From assembly GCF_004330295.1 (NCBI RefSeq), contig NZ_SJOJ01000016.1, forward strand, positions 62,001 to 126,000: DNA of 64,000 bases, written 5' to 3'. Origin of the DNA: Rahnella victoriana (GTDB lineage Bacteria; Pseudomonadota; Gammaproteobacteria; Enterobacterales; Enterobacteriaceae). The translations under genes and the position numbers were made by a program. This document shows, in pieces, positions 50,520 through 64,000 of the stretch (its first letter is position 1; the number at the start of each line of letters is the position of its first letter). The notes below the pieces were generated by a model, which searched no databases, was not told where the DNA came from, and saw nothing but the letters and a program-made list of their open reading frames with translations.

Positions 50520-50906
50520 TTAACGGCGGACGGCGATGGCTTCGATTTCGATTTTCACGTCTTTTGGCAGACGGGCCACTTCAACGCAAGAACGGGCCGG
50601 GAAGGGCGCGTTGTGCTCGGTGAAGAAGGCTTCATACGTGGCGTTAACGGTGGCGAAGTCATTCAGATCTTTCACGAAAACGGTGGTTTTCACGATGTCT
50701 GAAACTTTCAGGCCAGCGGCTTCCACGATCGCCTGCACGTTGTCCAGTGACTGACGCGCCTGCGCAGAAATATCGTCAGCGACAGCGCCGGTTTTAGGAT
50801 CCACAGGGATCTGGCCGGAAGTGATGATCATGCTGCCCAGATCCACGCCCTGAACGTAAGGACCGATAGCGGCAGGGGCGTTTTCAGTGCTGATTTCGCG
50901 GGACAT
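50520..50906 (-). CDS. ridA: RidA, enamine/imine deaminase
   Basis: A 128-residue trimeric YjgF/RidA protein that hydrolyses reactive 2-aminoacrylate formed by PLP enzymes. The active-site Arg105 (FPARSCVEVARLPKD) and the conserved ending KIEIEAIAVRR are present; the sequence is very close to E. coli RidA. Downstream of pyrBI on the same strand, as in E. coli. Confidence 0.97.
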   Translation of the reverse strand: MSREISTENAPAAIGPYVQGVDLGSMIITSGQIPVDPKTGAVADDISAQARQSLDNVQAIVEAAGLKVSDIVKTTVFVKDLNDFATVNATYEAFFTEHNAPFPARSCVEVARLPKDVKIEIEAIAVRR

Positions 50907-50961
50907 AATGTCTCCTGATTTGAGTTAAGGTGAATAAAAAATTATCCCTCAGTATAAAGGG

Positions 50962-51426
50962 TTAATCGTTGTTCAGCACGACCTGATGCTCAAACTCTTT
51001 CTCGCAATATTTGCATTTCAGATGCACACCGTTCGCACGCTGCCTGACCGCAAAGCTGGAATCCACCGGTTCAAAACGGCTGATGCAGTTGCCGTTCGGG
51101 CAGCGCAGCACGCCGACAATCCGCTCCGGCAGGGTCGGCATCAGCTTTTTCACCACGTCGTAATTGTCGATGCGGTTCACCGTCGCACGCGGGGCATACA
51201 CCGCCAGCTGATTAACCTGTTCGTCGGTGAGGAAGGTGTTCTCGATTTTGATGATGTCTTTGCGGCCCAGTTCGCCGGAAGGCAGGTTCAGGCCGACGGT
51301 CACGCGCTGTTCGGTCTGGGTAAACTTGAACAGGGACAGTAATTTAAAGCCGACCTGCGCCGGAATATGGTCAATTACCGTGCCGCATTTGATGGCTTCA
51401 ACCTGAAGTTTATTGTCGTGTGTCAT
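50962..51426 (-). CDS. pyrI: PyrI, aspartate carbamoyltransferase regulatory chain
   Basis: A 154-residue subunit that binds CTP/UTP (inhibitors) or ATP at its N-terminal domain and docks to PyrB through a zinc domain. The zinc cysteines 109, 114, 138 and 141 are all present (CPNGNC...CKYC). Follows pyrB by 19 bases. Confidence 0.98.
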   Translation of the reverse strand: MTHDNKLQVEAIKCGTVIDHIPAQVGFKLLSLFKFTQTEQRVTVGLNLPSGELGRKDIIKIENTFLTDEQVNQLAVYAPRATVNRIDNYDVVKKLMPTLPERIVGVLRCPNGNCISRFEPVDSSFAVRQRANGVHLKCKYCEKEFEHQVVLNND

Positions 51427-51445
51427 GATCGTGTTCTCCTCAAGT

Positions 51446-52381
51446 TTACTGTGCAGTGTCTGCGTTCAGGACCAGCGCCAGCAACGCCTGACGCGCAAAA
51501 ATGCCGTTACCGGCCTGCTGGAAATACCAGGCGTAAGGCGTTTTATCGACATCCGGCGTGATCTCGTCGATACGTGGCAGCGGATGCAGCACTTTCAGGT
51601 GCGGCTGGGCATTCGTCAGGTCGGCCGCGCGCAGGATAAACTGCGCTTTCACGTTGGCGTATTCCGACGGATCCAGACGCTCTTTTTGTACGCGGGTCAT
51701 GTACAGAATGTCGATGTCAGACACCACTTCCTCGATGCTGCTGTGCAGGCTGTATTCGATGCCTTTCTCTTCCAGCAGGCTGAGGATGTAGCCCGGCATC
51801 GCCAGCGCATCCGGCGCGATAAAGTAGAAACGGTTACCGTTAAATTTCGCCAGCGCCTGCGCCAGGGAATGCACCGTGCGGCCGTATTTCAGGTCGCCGA
51901 CCATGGCGATTTTGATGTTGTCGAGACGCCCCTGCGTTTCCTGAATGGTGAACAAATCCAGCAGGGTCTGGGTCGGATGCTGGTTCGCGCCGTCGCCTGC
52001 GTTGAGCACCGGAATGCCGCCGGAGAATTCGGTCGCCAGACGCGCCGCGCCTTCCTGCGGGTGACGCATCACAATCGCATCGACATAGGTGCTGATAACC
52101 GAAATGGTGTCGGCCAGCGTTTCGCCTTTTTTGCCGAGCGAGGTGTTGCTGCTGTCGGAGAAACCGACCACCGAGGCACCCAGACGATGCATGGATGTTT
52201 CAAACGACAGACGGGTTCGGGTTGAGGCTTCGAAGAAACAACTGGCGATCACTTTGTGTTTCAGCAATTCAGGCTGCGGGTTGGCTTTCAGGCTGGCAGC
52301 GGTATCGAGTACCAGTTCCAGCTCTTCGCGGCTGAGATCGTTGATAGAAATGATGTCTTTCTGATACAGCGGATTGGCCAT
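51446..52381 (-). CDS. pyrB: PyrB, aspartate carbamoyltransferase catalytic chain
   Basis: A 311-residue enzyme that condenses carbamoyl phosphate and aspartate, the first committed pyrimidine step. Carbamoyl-phosphate motif STRTRLSFE (about 53-61), the SLGKKGET loop and HPLPR are intact. An ATG two codons upstream (52387) lies immediately after the ribosome-binding sequence; 52381 has better spacing and gives the E. coli N-terminus MANPLYQK. Controlled by UTP-sensitive attenuation through the leader just upstream. Confidence 0.98.
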   Translation of the reverse strand: MANPLYQKDIISINDLSREELELVLDTAASLKANPQPELLKHKVIASCFFEASTRTRLSFETSMHRLGASVVGFSDSSNTSLGKKGETLADTISVISTYVDAIVMRHPQEGAARLATEFSGGIPVLNAGDGANQHPTQTLLDLFTIQETQGRLDNIKIAMVGDLKYGRTVHSLAQALAKFNGNRFYFIAPDALAMPGYILSLLEEKGIEYSLHSSIEEVVSDIDILYMTRVQKERLDPSEYANVKAQFILRAADLTNAQPHLKVLHPLPRIDEITPDVDKTPYAWYFQQAGNGIFARQALLALVLNADTAQ

Positions 52382-52432
52382 AGTCATTCTCCTGTTCTTT
52401 ACGCGTAAAAAATCGGCTACTCAAATTCCGGA

Positions 52433-52462
52433 CAAAAAAAAGCCCCTCAATGAGGGGCTTTC
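52433..52462 (-). terminator. pyrBI attenuator
   Basis: Minus strand AAAGCCCCTCA-TTG-AGGGGCTTT followed by a T-run, 52 bases upstream of pyrB. The pyrL reading frame runs into the stem and stops in its loop, the coupling needed for UTP-sensed attenuation. Confidence 0.93.
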
Positions 52463-52560
52463 AGTAAAACGGCAATACCACGGAAGAACAACGGCAGCGG
52501 GCTGCCTGATGGCACGGTGTTTGGTCGATCATCTGAGCACAAAACGTAGCGATTGTTCAT
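52447..52560 (-). CDS. pyrL: PyrL, pyrBI leader peptide
   Basis: A 37-residue leader peptide (MNNRYVLCSD..., ending LLKAPH) with a good GGGAGA ribosome-binding sequence. Its last codons form the 5' arm of the attenuator and its TGA lies in the loop. At high UTP the polymerase outruns the ribosome and terminates. At low UTP pausing in the T-rich leader stretch (coding for LPLFFRGIAVLL) lets the ribosome disrupt the stem. The sequence differs from E. coli PyrL, but the design is the same. Confidence 0.85.
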   Translation of the reverse strand: MNNRYVLCSDDRPNTVPSGSPLPLFFRGIAVLLKAPH

Positions 52561-52585
52561 GGGTTCTCCCGGCAAATTGTGGCGC

Positions 52586-52613
52586 ATTATACGCGGGTCA
52601 TTGACGACATCAA
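52586..52613 (-). promoter_or_regulatory. pyrLBI promoter
   Basis: Minus strand -35 TTGATG (52613-52608), 16-base spacer, -10 TATAAT (52591-52586), followed by GCGCC. In E. coli the bases at the start site also permit UTP-dependent reiterative transcription. Confidence 0.8.
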
Positions 52614-52675
52614 GCGGAAAAACGGCCTGAAGGCAAACGATTGGTATGACGGAAAACGAAGACAAAAACTGTTAA

Positions 52676-55016
<2,341 letters not shown>

Positions 55017-55151
55017 ATCGGTTCCTTCTTACTGCGTTTCTGTTTTTTTGTTGGATACGTTAAAACCAAAGCGCTCTAAAAAGGGTAGCTGAAAATGAGG
55101 TCTTCTGACGGGAACAGGCGGGATAAAGTGCAAAACGATGTAAAGACGGGA

Positions 55152-55181
55152 GCGTGCAGGAAGCGCATCCTTTCTGCACGC
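55152..55181 (-). terminator. Possible argF terminator
   Basis: GCGTGCAG / CTGCACGC stem just after argF. The minus-strand tail (TCCCGTCTTTA) is only weakly T-rich. Confidence 0.35.
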
Positions 55182-55191
55182 CGGAGAAAAA

Positions 55192-56199
55192 TCAGAGGTT
55201 GCCGAGGGTGGCGACCATCACCGCTTTGATGGTGTGCAGACGGTTTTCTGCCTGATCGAACACCACGCTGTGACTGGATTCAAACACGTCATCGGTGACT
55301 TCCATGCCGCCGTGCAGACCGTATTCTTCTGCCATCTGCTTGCCGAGGGTGGTCTGGTCATCATGAAACGCCGGCAGACAGTGCAGGAACTTCACCTGCG
55401 GATTGCCGGTCAGCGCCAGCATCGCGCGGTTGACCTGATAAGGACGCAGCAGAGCGATGCGTTCTTTCCAGGCTTCTTTCGGCTCGCCCATGGACACCCA
55501 GACGTCGGTATACAGGAAATCGGCATCCTTCACGCCGGTCGCGATATCTTCCGTCAGGGTGATGCTGCCGCCGTTTTCTTTGGCCAGTTGTTCGCAGGTA
55601 GCGACCAGTTCGGCTTCCGGCCAGCAGGCGGAGGGCGCGACCAGACGTAAATCCAGCCCGCATAACGCGGCGGCTTCCAGCAGGGAATTGCCCATATTGT
55701 TACGGGTGTCGCCCAGATAGGCCAGACGCATACCTTTCAGCGGTTTGCCCGGCAGATGCTCCTGCATGGTCAGCAGGTCAGCCAGCAACTGGGTCGGGTG
55801 GAATTCATCGGTTAAGCCGTTCCACACCGGCACGCCGGCGTATTGCGCCAGAATTTCCACTTTTTCCTGACCATAACCACGATACTGAATACCGTCGTAC
55901 ATCCGGCCAAGGACGCGGGCGGTGTCTTTCATGGATTCTTTATGGCCGATCTGGCTGCCACTTGGGCCGAGATAGGTGACTTTCGCCCCCTGATCGTATG
56001 CGGCAACTTCGAAAGAGCATCGGGTGCGGGTTGAGTCTTTTTCGAAGATGAGCGCGATGTTTTTGCCTTGCAGGCTGGCTTTTTCGCTGCCGTTTTTCTT
56101 GGCGGCTTTCAGCTCTGCGGAGAGTTTCAGCAGGGACGAAATCTCTGACGGGGTAAAATCCAGTAATCTGAGAAAATGACGTTTACTCAACAAACTCAT
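55192..56199 (-). CDS. argF: Ornithine carbamoyltransferase
   Basis: A 335-residue enzyme that makes citrulline from ornithine and carbamoyl phosphate in arginine synthesis. Motifs STRTRCSFE (about 55-63), FHPTQLLAD and [10 protein letters not shown] are intact. The locus (next to divergent rraB) corresponds to E. coli argI; argF is used as the general symbol. The frame is open to 56397 but the ATG at 56199 gives the known N-terminus. Two ARG boxes lie 32 bases upstream. Confidence 0.97.
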   Translation of the reverse strand: MSLLSKRHFLRLLDFTPSEISSLLKLSAELKAAKKNGSEKASLQGKNIALIFEKDSTRTRCSFEVAAYDQGAKVTYLGPSGSQIGHKESMKDTARVLGRMYDGIQYRGYGQEKVEILAQYAGVPVWNGLTDEFHPTQLLADLLTMQEHLPGKPLKGMRLAYLGDTRNNMGNSLLEAAALCGLDLRLVAPSACWPEAELVATCEQLAKENGGSITLTEDIATGVKDADFLYTDVWVSMGEPKEAWKERIALLRPYQVNRAMLALTGNPQVKFLHCLPAFHDDQTTLGKQMAEEYGLHGGMEVTDDVFESSHSVVFDQAENRLHTIKAVMVATLGNL

Positions 56200-56230
56200 G
56201 ATGTCGCTCCATAGCGCGTAAGCATTTCGG

Positions 56231-56269
56231 ATTGAATTTAAATTCAATTTAACTGGATGAATATGCAAA
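56231..56269 (-). promoter_or_regulatory. Tandem ARG boxes of argF
   Basis: Box 1 is the perfect 18-base palindrome ATTGAATTTAAATTCAAT (56231-56248). Box 2 (56252-56269; core TGGATGAATATGCA) follows after the canonical three-base gap. A minus-strand promoter TTGTAT-17-TAAATT overlaps them, so arginine-bound ArgR hexamer would block RNA polymerase. Confidence 0.9.
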
Positions 56270-56367
56270 TACAACCCCGGCGAGAAAACTTTCTCTTTAA
56301 TAGTGGAGACGCGCCCTGCGGTGTGTGAAAATAGCGTACAAACGTCACATTGATTGAGGACAGAGAT

Positions 56368-56793
56368 ATGGCAAACCGTGAATTGCTTGAAGAACAACGT
56401 GAAGAGACTCGCTTAATCATCGAAGAACTGCTGGATGATGGCAGTGATCCTGACGCGCTTTACACCATCGAACACCATTTATCTTCAGAGAAGTTTGAAG
56501 TGCTGGAGAAAGCGGCGGTCGAAGCTTTCAAACTGGGTTATGAAGTCACTGACGCTGAAGAGCTGGAAGTGGAAGACGGGTCTGTCGTGATGTGCTGTGA
56601 CGTGATCAGCGAAATCGCGCTGAAAGCGGAACTGATCGACACTCAGGTTGAGCAACTGATGAATCTGGCCGAAGCCAACGGCGTCAGCTACGACGGCTGG
56701 GGCACTTACTTCGAAGGCGATGACGACGAAGAAGGTGAAGACGGCGAAGACGAAGATGTCGTTGATGAAGATGATGACGGAAAACGTCATTAA
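56368..56793 (+). CDS. rraB: RraB, RNase E inhibitor
   Basis: A 141-residue protein that binds the RNase E C-terminal scaffold and changes degradosome activity. The N-terminus [20 protein letters not shown] and the acidic C-terminal tail ([13 protein letters not shown]...DEDDDGKRH) are characteristic. The start at 56368 follows GAGGACAG; six upstream in-frame codons are discounted. Divergent from argF as in E. coli. Confidence 0.96.
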   Translation: MANRELLEEQREETRLIIEELLDDGSDPDALYTIEHHLSSEKFEVLEKAAVEAFKLGYEVTDAEELEVEDGSVVMCCDVISEIALKAELIDTQVEQLMNLAEANGVSYDGWGTYFEGDDDEEGEDGEDEDVVDEDDDGKRH

Positions 56794-56813
56794 TTTTTTC
56801 TGAATCTGAAACA

Positions 56814-56844
56814 AAAGGGCTGCTGAATAAAGCAGCCTTTTTTA
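56814..56844 (+). terminator. Terminator of rraB
   Basis: AAAAGGGCTGCT / AGCAGCCTTTTTT with a six-base loop. Confidence 0.88.
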
Positions 56845-56993
56845 TTTCTGTTGCCCCCCCCTCCTTTGTGAGACGCCTCTCGTTTGGTAAATTTCATAAA
56901 CCATAAGCAAAATATGGTTAAATTCAATACACCTGCCAAAAGTTAACATACCAATTCTGAAAGATATTCTACCTCATGACGTGGAGTCAGATT

Positions 56994-58424
56994 ATGGCAG
57001 CCGTAAAGAAATTGTCTGTTATAGAAAAACTCGGTTTTGGTATGGGTGACGCAGCTTGCGGGATTGTTTATTCCTCAGTGACGATGTTTCTGACGTACTT
57101 TTATACCGATATCTACGGGCTTTCCGCCGCTGCTGTCGGGGTAATGTTTCTGGTTACGCGCATTCTGGATGCCGTCAGCGATCCGCTAACTGGCATTATC
57201 GCGGACCGCGTGAAAACCCGCTGGGGGCATTTTCGTCCGTGGCTGATTTGGTTTGCTATTCCTTATGCCGTGCTGGCAGTGATGACCTTCACCACGCCTG
57301 ATTTCGGCCATTCCGGAAAACTGCTTTACGCCTACATTACTTATTCATTGCTGATGCTGTGTTACACCTTTATCAATATTCCGTACTGCGCGCTGGGCGG
57401 TGTAATTACCACGGATGATAAAGACCGGCTGTCTGCGCAATCCTATCGGTTCACTATTTCTTCCCTGGCAGGTTTACTGGTTTCTGTCGGCACTTTGTGG
57501 CTGGTGGATTATTTCGGTAAAGAAAATCTGCAGGCCGGATATCAGGCGACGATGGCAGTAATGGGTGCGATTGCTGTTTGTATGCTGGTGTTCTGTTTTT
57601 GTTTCACCAAAGAACGGATCACGGCGGAGGATACCCGTCAGGTATCGGTGCTCAGTGACTTGAAAAATCTGCTGTCGAACGATCAGTGGCGTATTGTCGC
57701 CATCATTACCTTTTTCTCCAGCATGGCCGGGGTGATGCGCAGTTCCGCGACATTGTATTACGCGACGTATCTGATGCTGGATAAAGGACAGAGTCTGGTC
57801 AGTGGCACGGCGATGAAAAGTACGTTTATCACTACCAGCGTAGTCGGCACGATATTTGGGGCGATAGCGGCGGGGTACTTTGCCAAACGGTTTAGCACGC
57901 TGACGATGTTTAAGAATATCAATCTGCTGTTGGTCCTTGCGGGCGTGGTGATGTTTTTTGTCCCGCCGAAATACCTGCCGGTTATTTTTCCACTGTATTT
58001 CATCATTGGTTTTTTACACCAGATGTACCAGCCGTTTAAATGGAACATGATGGCTAATGCGGCGGATTATGGTGAGTGGAAAACAGGCCGGCGGATCACC
58101 GGGCTGTCTTTTTCCGGCAATCTGTTCGCCTTAAAACTGGGTATGGCTTTTGCGGGGGCATTTGTTGGCTTTTCACTGGGCTGGTTTGGCTATCATGCGG
58201 GTGCAGAAACACAGACAGCGCTGGCAACCACCGGCATTATTGGCCTTCTGACCGTTGGGCCTTCAGTGTCGTATCTGATCCTCTATTTCCTGGCTCGTTT
58301 CTACAAACTCGATGATGCCACGATGAAGAATATTCAGACCGATCTGGCGAAACGCAGTGGGGATATTGTCCGCGAGCAGGAAAATGAAGCCGGTAATCTG
58401 GATCCGGTGATGGTTGTTAAATAA
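56994..58424 (+). CDS. GPH-family beta-xyloside/pentoside symporter
   Basis: A 476-residue glycoside-pentoside-hexuronide:cation symporter with about 12 membrane segments and the family motifs GFGMGDAACG (helix 1), RILDAVSDPLTGIIADRVKT (helix 2) and the C-terminal half GEWKTGRRITGLSFSG. The start at 56994 is preceded by GGAG at a suitable spacing; a longer start at 56976 is less likely. It lies 13 bases upstream of a GH43 gene, the arrangement of yagG-yagH and xynT-xynB pairs, so it probably imports xylobiose or related xylo-oligosaccharides. Confidence 0.9.
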   Translation: MAAVKKLSVIEKLGFGMGDAACGIVYSSVTMFLTYFYTDIYGLSAAAVGVMFLVTRILDAVSDPLTGIIADRVKTRWGHFRPWLIWFAIPYAVLAVMTFTTPDFGHSGKLLYAYITYSLLMLCYTFINIPYCALGGVITTDDKDRLSAQSYRFTISSLAGLLVSVGTLWLVDYFGKENLQAGYQATMAVMGAIAVCMLVFCFCFTKERITAEDTRQVSVLSDLKNLLSNDQWRIVAIITFFSSMAGVMRSSATLYYATYLMLDKGQSLVSGTAMKSTFITTSVVGTIFGAIAAGYFAKRFSTLTMFKNINLLLVLAGVVMFFVPPKYLPVIFPLYFIIGFLHQMYQPFKWNMMANAADYGEWKTGRRITGLSFSGNLFALKLGMAFAGAFVGFSLGWFGYHAGAETQTALATTGIIGLLTVGPSVSYLILYFLARFYKLDDATMKNIQTDLAKRSGDIVREQENEAGNLDPVMVVK

Positions 58425-58437
58425 GGGGGAGTTCGAT

Positions 58438-59997
58438 ATGGAGATGACTAACCACTCTGGCTGGCATGCCGATTTGGGTGACGGGCATTATCAGAATCCT
58501 GTTTTGCATGCAGATTATTCAGACCCGGATATTGTCTGTGTGGGCGACGATATTTACATGGTGGCCTCGAGTTTTAATCATATTCCGGGTCTGCCCGTGC
58601 TTCATTCAACCGATCTGGTGAACTGGAAGATTATTAACCATGTTGTGCAGCGGATTAACTATCCGGCCTATGACAGTGTGCAGCCCGGAAAAGGGATCTG
58701 GGCGCCGAGTATTCGTTATCACAAGGGCTTGTTCTGGGTGTTTTACAGCATGCCCGATGAAGGCATTTTTATGTCTTACGCCGAAGATCCGGCTAAAGAC
58801 TGGAGCGAGCCGCATTGTATTAAAGCGGTGAAGGGCTGGATCGACCCTTGTCCGTTCTGGGATGAAGACGGGCGCGCATGGCTGGTTCATGCATTTGCCT
58901 ATAGCCGTTCCGGGATCAAACATCAGTTACAGCTTTGCGAAATGGCTCCTGACGCAACATCACTGCTCGACCAGGGCCAAATCATTTTTGATGGCGCAGT
59001 TTCCCATCCGACCATTGAGGGGCCAAAAGTCTACCGGCGTAATGGTTGGTATTATATTTTTGCGCCTGCCGGAGGCGTCGAAAGTGGCTGGCAGACCGTA
59101 TTACGCTCCCGCCAGATGAGCGGCCCGTTTGAGGTTCGCGATGTTTTGCATCAGGGCACCTCGAAAGTGAACGGTCCCCACCAGGGTGGCTGGGTGGAAC
59201 TGAAAAATGGCGAATGTTGGTTTGTTCATTTTCAGGATGCCGCCCACAATGGCCGGATAGTGCATTTGCAGCCCCTGCGCTGGAACCACGACGACTGGCC
59301 GGAAATCGGCGAAGAAATGAATGCTGAAGGACTGGGGCAGCCGGTATCCATGTATGTTAAACCCGCCGTCTATCCGCACGGATTGCGATGCGATCCGCAA
59401 ACGTCGGACAGTTTTGCAGAGGGGCGCTTCGGTCTGCAATGGCAGTGGCAGGCTAACCCGCAACGTGACTGGATTATCCCGTCGCCGGCGGGCCTTAAAG
59501 TGGCCTGCCGTCCATTTGGCGCACGGTCTTTATATGACACGCCACAACTGCTTTTGCAGAAATTCCCGGCACCAGAATTCACGGTGACCACACGTTTGGA
59601 TCCGCATTTTAACCACGACGGTGAGCAAAGTGGTTTGATAATGTATGGCGAAAGATACGGCGCGGTTTCGGTGTGCCAGCAGGAAGGCAAGTGGGTGCTG
59701 GTGTTTGACTTCGGGTGGATGAGTGATAAAGGCGTTCTGAGCCAGGAAAGAACCGTGCTGGCGGCACTCATTCGCCATGAGGCGGTGTTCATCAGGGCAG
59801 AGGTATTGCAACGTGGCATCTGCCATTTCTTTTTCAGACAGGCCGAAACCGAAGACTGGAAAGCGGTTGCACCTCCATTAGCCATTTCTGCAGGGAAGTG
59901 GGTGGGGGCGAAAACCGGCATTTACTCGGCGGCGTCAGAAGTGAATTCTGATACGGGATACGGCGAGTTTTCATATTTCCAGATGAGCGCCCGATAA
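58438..59997 (+). CDS. xynB: GH43 beta-xylosidase/arabinofuranosidase
   Basis: A 519-residue cytoplasmic glycoside hydrolase of family 43 (no signal peptide). The five-bladed propeller holds Asp29 (YSDPD, general base), Asp136 (GWIDPCPFWD, modulator) and Glu194 (IEGPKVY, general acid). The C-terminal beta-sandwich (about 320-519) is the usual XynB accessory domain. Strong ribosome-binding sequence GGGGGAG. Coupled to the GPH symporter. Xylosidase is the best guess; alpha-L-arabinofuranosidase is possible. Confidence 0.9.
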   Translation: MEMTNHSGWHADLGDGHYQNPVLHADYSDPDIVCVGDDIYMVASSFNHIPGLPVLHSTDLVNWKIINHVVQRINYPAYDSVQPGKGIWAPSIRYHKGLFWVFYSMPDEGIFMSYAEDPAKDWSEPHCIKAVKGWIDPCPFWDEDGRAWLVHAFAYSRSGIKHQLQLCEMAPDATSLLDQGQIIFDGAVSHPTIEGPKVYRRNGWYYIFAPAGGVESGWQTVLRSRQMSGPFEVRDVLHQGTSKVNGPHQGGWVELKNGECWFVHFQDAAHNGRIVHLQPLRWNHDDWPEIGEEMNAEGLGQPVSMYVKPAVYPHGLRCDPQTSDSFAEGRFGLQWQWQANPQRDWIIPSPAGLKVACRPFGARSLYDTPQLLLQKFPAPEFTVTTRLDPHFNHDGEQSGLIMYGERYGAVSVCQQEGKWVLVFDFGWMSDKGVLSQERTVLAALIRHEAVFIRAEVLQRGICHFFFRQAETEDWKAVAPPLAISAGKWVGAKTGIYSAASEVNSDTGYGEFSYFQMSAR

Positions 59998-60004
59998 TCC
60001 ATAA

Positions 60005-60027
60005 AGCCAGCTCGCGAGAGCTGGCTA
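60005..60027. terminator. Shared terminator between xynB and bglA
   Basis: AGCCAGCTC / GAGCTGGCT nine-base stem with a GCGA loop between convergent genes. T-tracts are short on both strands. Confidence 0.5.
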
Positions 60028-60035
60028 TCATCTTC

Positions 60036-63058
<3,023 letters not shown>

Positions 63059-63121
63059 TATTTATTATTCTCCTGCGGGTATACAGAGGTGAGCTTTTTT
63101 GTTTTTTTACTCGTTGGCAGG

Positions 63122-63149
63122 AGTGTAGCAAAAGAAAGGGTATTGTCAC
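63122..63149 (-). promoter_or_regulatory. Candidate promoter for the PTS-bglA genes
   Basis: Minus strand GTGACA (63149-63144), 16-base spacer, TACACT (63127-63122), about 64 bases before the IIBC start. It would let the sugar genes be transcribed separately from the regulator. Confidence 0.4.
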
Positions 63150-63157
63150 GATATAAC

Positions 63158-63206
63158 AAAAAACAGGTTGGGTGATTTGTTACATCTTAAAAACACCCTG
63201 TTTTTT
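63158..63206 (-). terminator. Terminator/attenuator after the RpiR regulator gene
   Basis: On the minus strand AAAAAACA-GGGTG pairs with CACCC-(AACC)-TGTTTTTT around a 19-base loop, beginning at the regulator stop codon. The T-run makes it a plausible partial terminator between the regulator and the PTS genes. Confidence 0.5.
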
Positions 63207-63946
63207 CATTGCGCTGTGTCACGTTTTATTAAAGGTAATTTTTTTCCGATGGTCTCAATAATATAAAGTACCGGGATCTGAGTGGTAATATTGTATTCCC
63301 CCTCAAGCACAATTTGCGGCATGTGATAGGAGATGTTGAGGTCTGCCATCCGCGCCAGTGTTGAGGTCTCACTGTTGGTCAGGCTGATGATCTTGCAATT
63401 GTGCTGACTGAACTGGGTGGCGAAACGCAGCACTTCTTCCGTTTCACCGGAAACAGAAAGAATAATCGCAATGGCGTCTTTATACATGTCGCTGTTGATC
63501 GGAAAATAAGGGTCATCAATAAAGGTGCTGAATTTACCGACGTTAGAGAAAAAACGTGCGCTGTATTTTCCTAATGAACCCGATGTCCCGACGCCGACAA
63601 ATATAATGCGTTGCGCCCCGGCAATCTGGCGGGCCGCGTTATCTAATAATTCATCGAACTCGCTGTTATTAATACTTTTAAAATAACTGATGATCTCGCT
63701 GATCCCAAAAGACACCGGCGGTTTTTCTTCATGTTCTAAAAACAGTTTAAAACGGATACGAAACTCGGAGTAACCTTCGCAGTCCATTTTCTTGCAGAAG
63801 CGCAACACCGTAGTGGTGGACACCCCGGCGGCATCCGCCAGTTCACGAATGGTCATGTACATCACTTTATCGCCGTTTTTGACGATGTAGTTGTAAACCG
63901 TCAGCTCCAGTTCGTTTAACGCTGAAATGGCTTTATGTGTGAACAT
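63206..63946 (-). CDS. RpiR/MurR-family regulator of the beta-glucoside PTS
   Basis: A 246-residue regulator with an N-terminal RpiR helix-turn-helix (about 1-75; MTIRELADAAGVSTTTVLRFCKKM) and a C-terminal SIS phosphosugar-binding domain (about 100-235; FVGVGTSGSLGKYSARFF; LSVSGETEEVLRFA). Such proteins sense phosphorylated sugars such as the IIBC product. It is upstream of the IIBC and bglA genes in the same orientation, so it is the probable local regulator, as activator or repressor. Confidence 0.88.
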   Translation of the reverse strand: MFTHKAISALNELELTVYNYIVKNGDKVMYMTIRELADAAGVSTTTVLRFCKKMDCEGYSEFRIRFKLFLEHEEKPPVSFGISEIISYFKSINNSEFDELLDNAARQIAGAQRIIFVGVGTSGSLGKYSARFFSNVGKFSTFIDDPYFPINSDMYKDAIAIILSVSGETEEVLRFATQFSQHNCKIISLTNSETSTLARMADLNISYHMPQIVLEGEYNITTQIPVLYIIETIGKKLPLIKRDTAQ

Positions 63947-64000
63947 TCAGATGCCTGTTTGCAAAGAGCTAATAAAGAACGAAAACGGTGTCAGAGATGT

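Overview
This is a contiguous chromosomal segment of a gamma-proteobacterium of the order Enterobacterales. Nearly every protein on the left two thirds can be aligned from memory with an Escherichia coli K-12 homologue of the same length. Moderate GC, the uxaC-uxaB-uxaA order and the joining of blocks that lie apart in E. coli suggest a Yersiniaceae-type genus (Rahnella, Ewingella or Serratia-like). The genus is an inference. I saw no insertion sequence, prophage, tRNA, CRISPR array or replication origin.

Layout. 1-2.8 kb: end of the Mla lipid-transport operon (mlaD', mlaC, mlaB), ibaG and murA. 2.9-6 kb, minus strand: degQ, degS and zapG. 6.2-10 kb: zapE, the ribosomal operon rplM-rpsI, and sspA-sspB. 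10.2-15.2 kb: a sialic-acid locus, nanR then nanA-nanT-nanE-nanK, with a textbook three-repeat NanR operator. 15.3-21.2 kb: glutamate synthase gltBD on the minus strand. 22-24.4 kb: arcB, with the Hfq-type small RNA ArcZ encoded tail to tail against it. 25.3-31.1 kb: mtgA, dolP, diaA, yraN, lpoA, rsmI and the RNase P RNA gene rnpB. 31.2-37.5 kb: yhaK/yhaJ, yqjG, yqjF, yqjC, yqjD-yqjE-yqjK and yqjA-mzrA. 37.9-46.3 kb: the hexuronate regulon (exuR, exuT, uxaC-uxaB-uxaA) and ygjV.

46.4-50.3 kb is the most unusual block: a four-gene operon encoding a circularly permuted ATP-grasp enzyme, an alpha-E protein, a transglutaminase-like protease and an Anbu-type proteasome-like hydrolase. Comparative genomics has proposed that this set makes and trims a peptide, but its substrate is not established. 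I find a sigma-54-like -24/-12 element just upstream of it. 50.5-56.8 kb: ridA, pyrBI with a pyrL attenuator, tabA, a GH13 sugar phosphorylase, argF with tandem ARG boxes, and rraB. 56.9-64 kb: accessory sugar use, a GPH symporter plus GH43 beta-xylosidase, facing a RpiR regulator / PTS IIBC / GH1 phospho-beta-glucosidase operon.

How the parts work together. The nan, exu/uxa, GH43 and bgl loci are separate catabolic modules, each with its own regulator or transporter. gltBD, pyrBI and argF are core nitrogen, pyrimidine and arginine biosynthesis. The envelope genes (mla, murA, degS/degQ, mtgA, dolP, lpoA, yqjA-mzrA) cluster on the left and in the centre. Points for a second look are the Anbu operon and its promoter, a diverged tandem duplication in the 984-bp exuT-uxaC control region, and the absence of elbB and yhcC from their E. 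coli positions around arcB.
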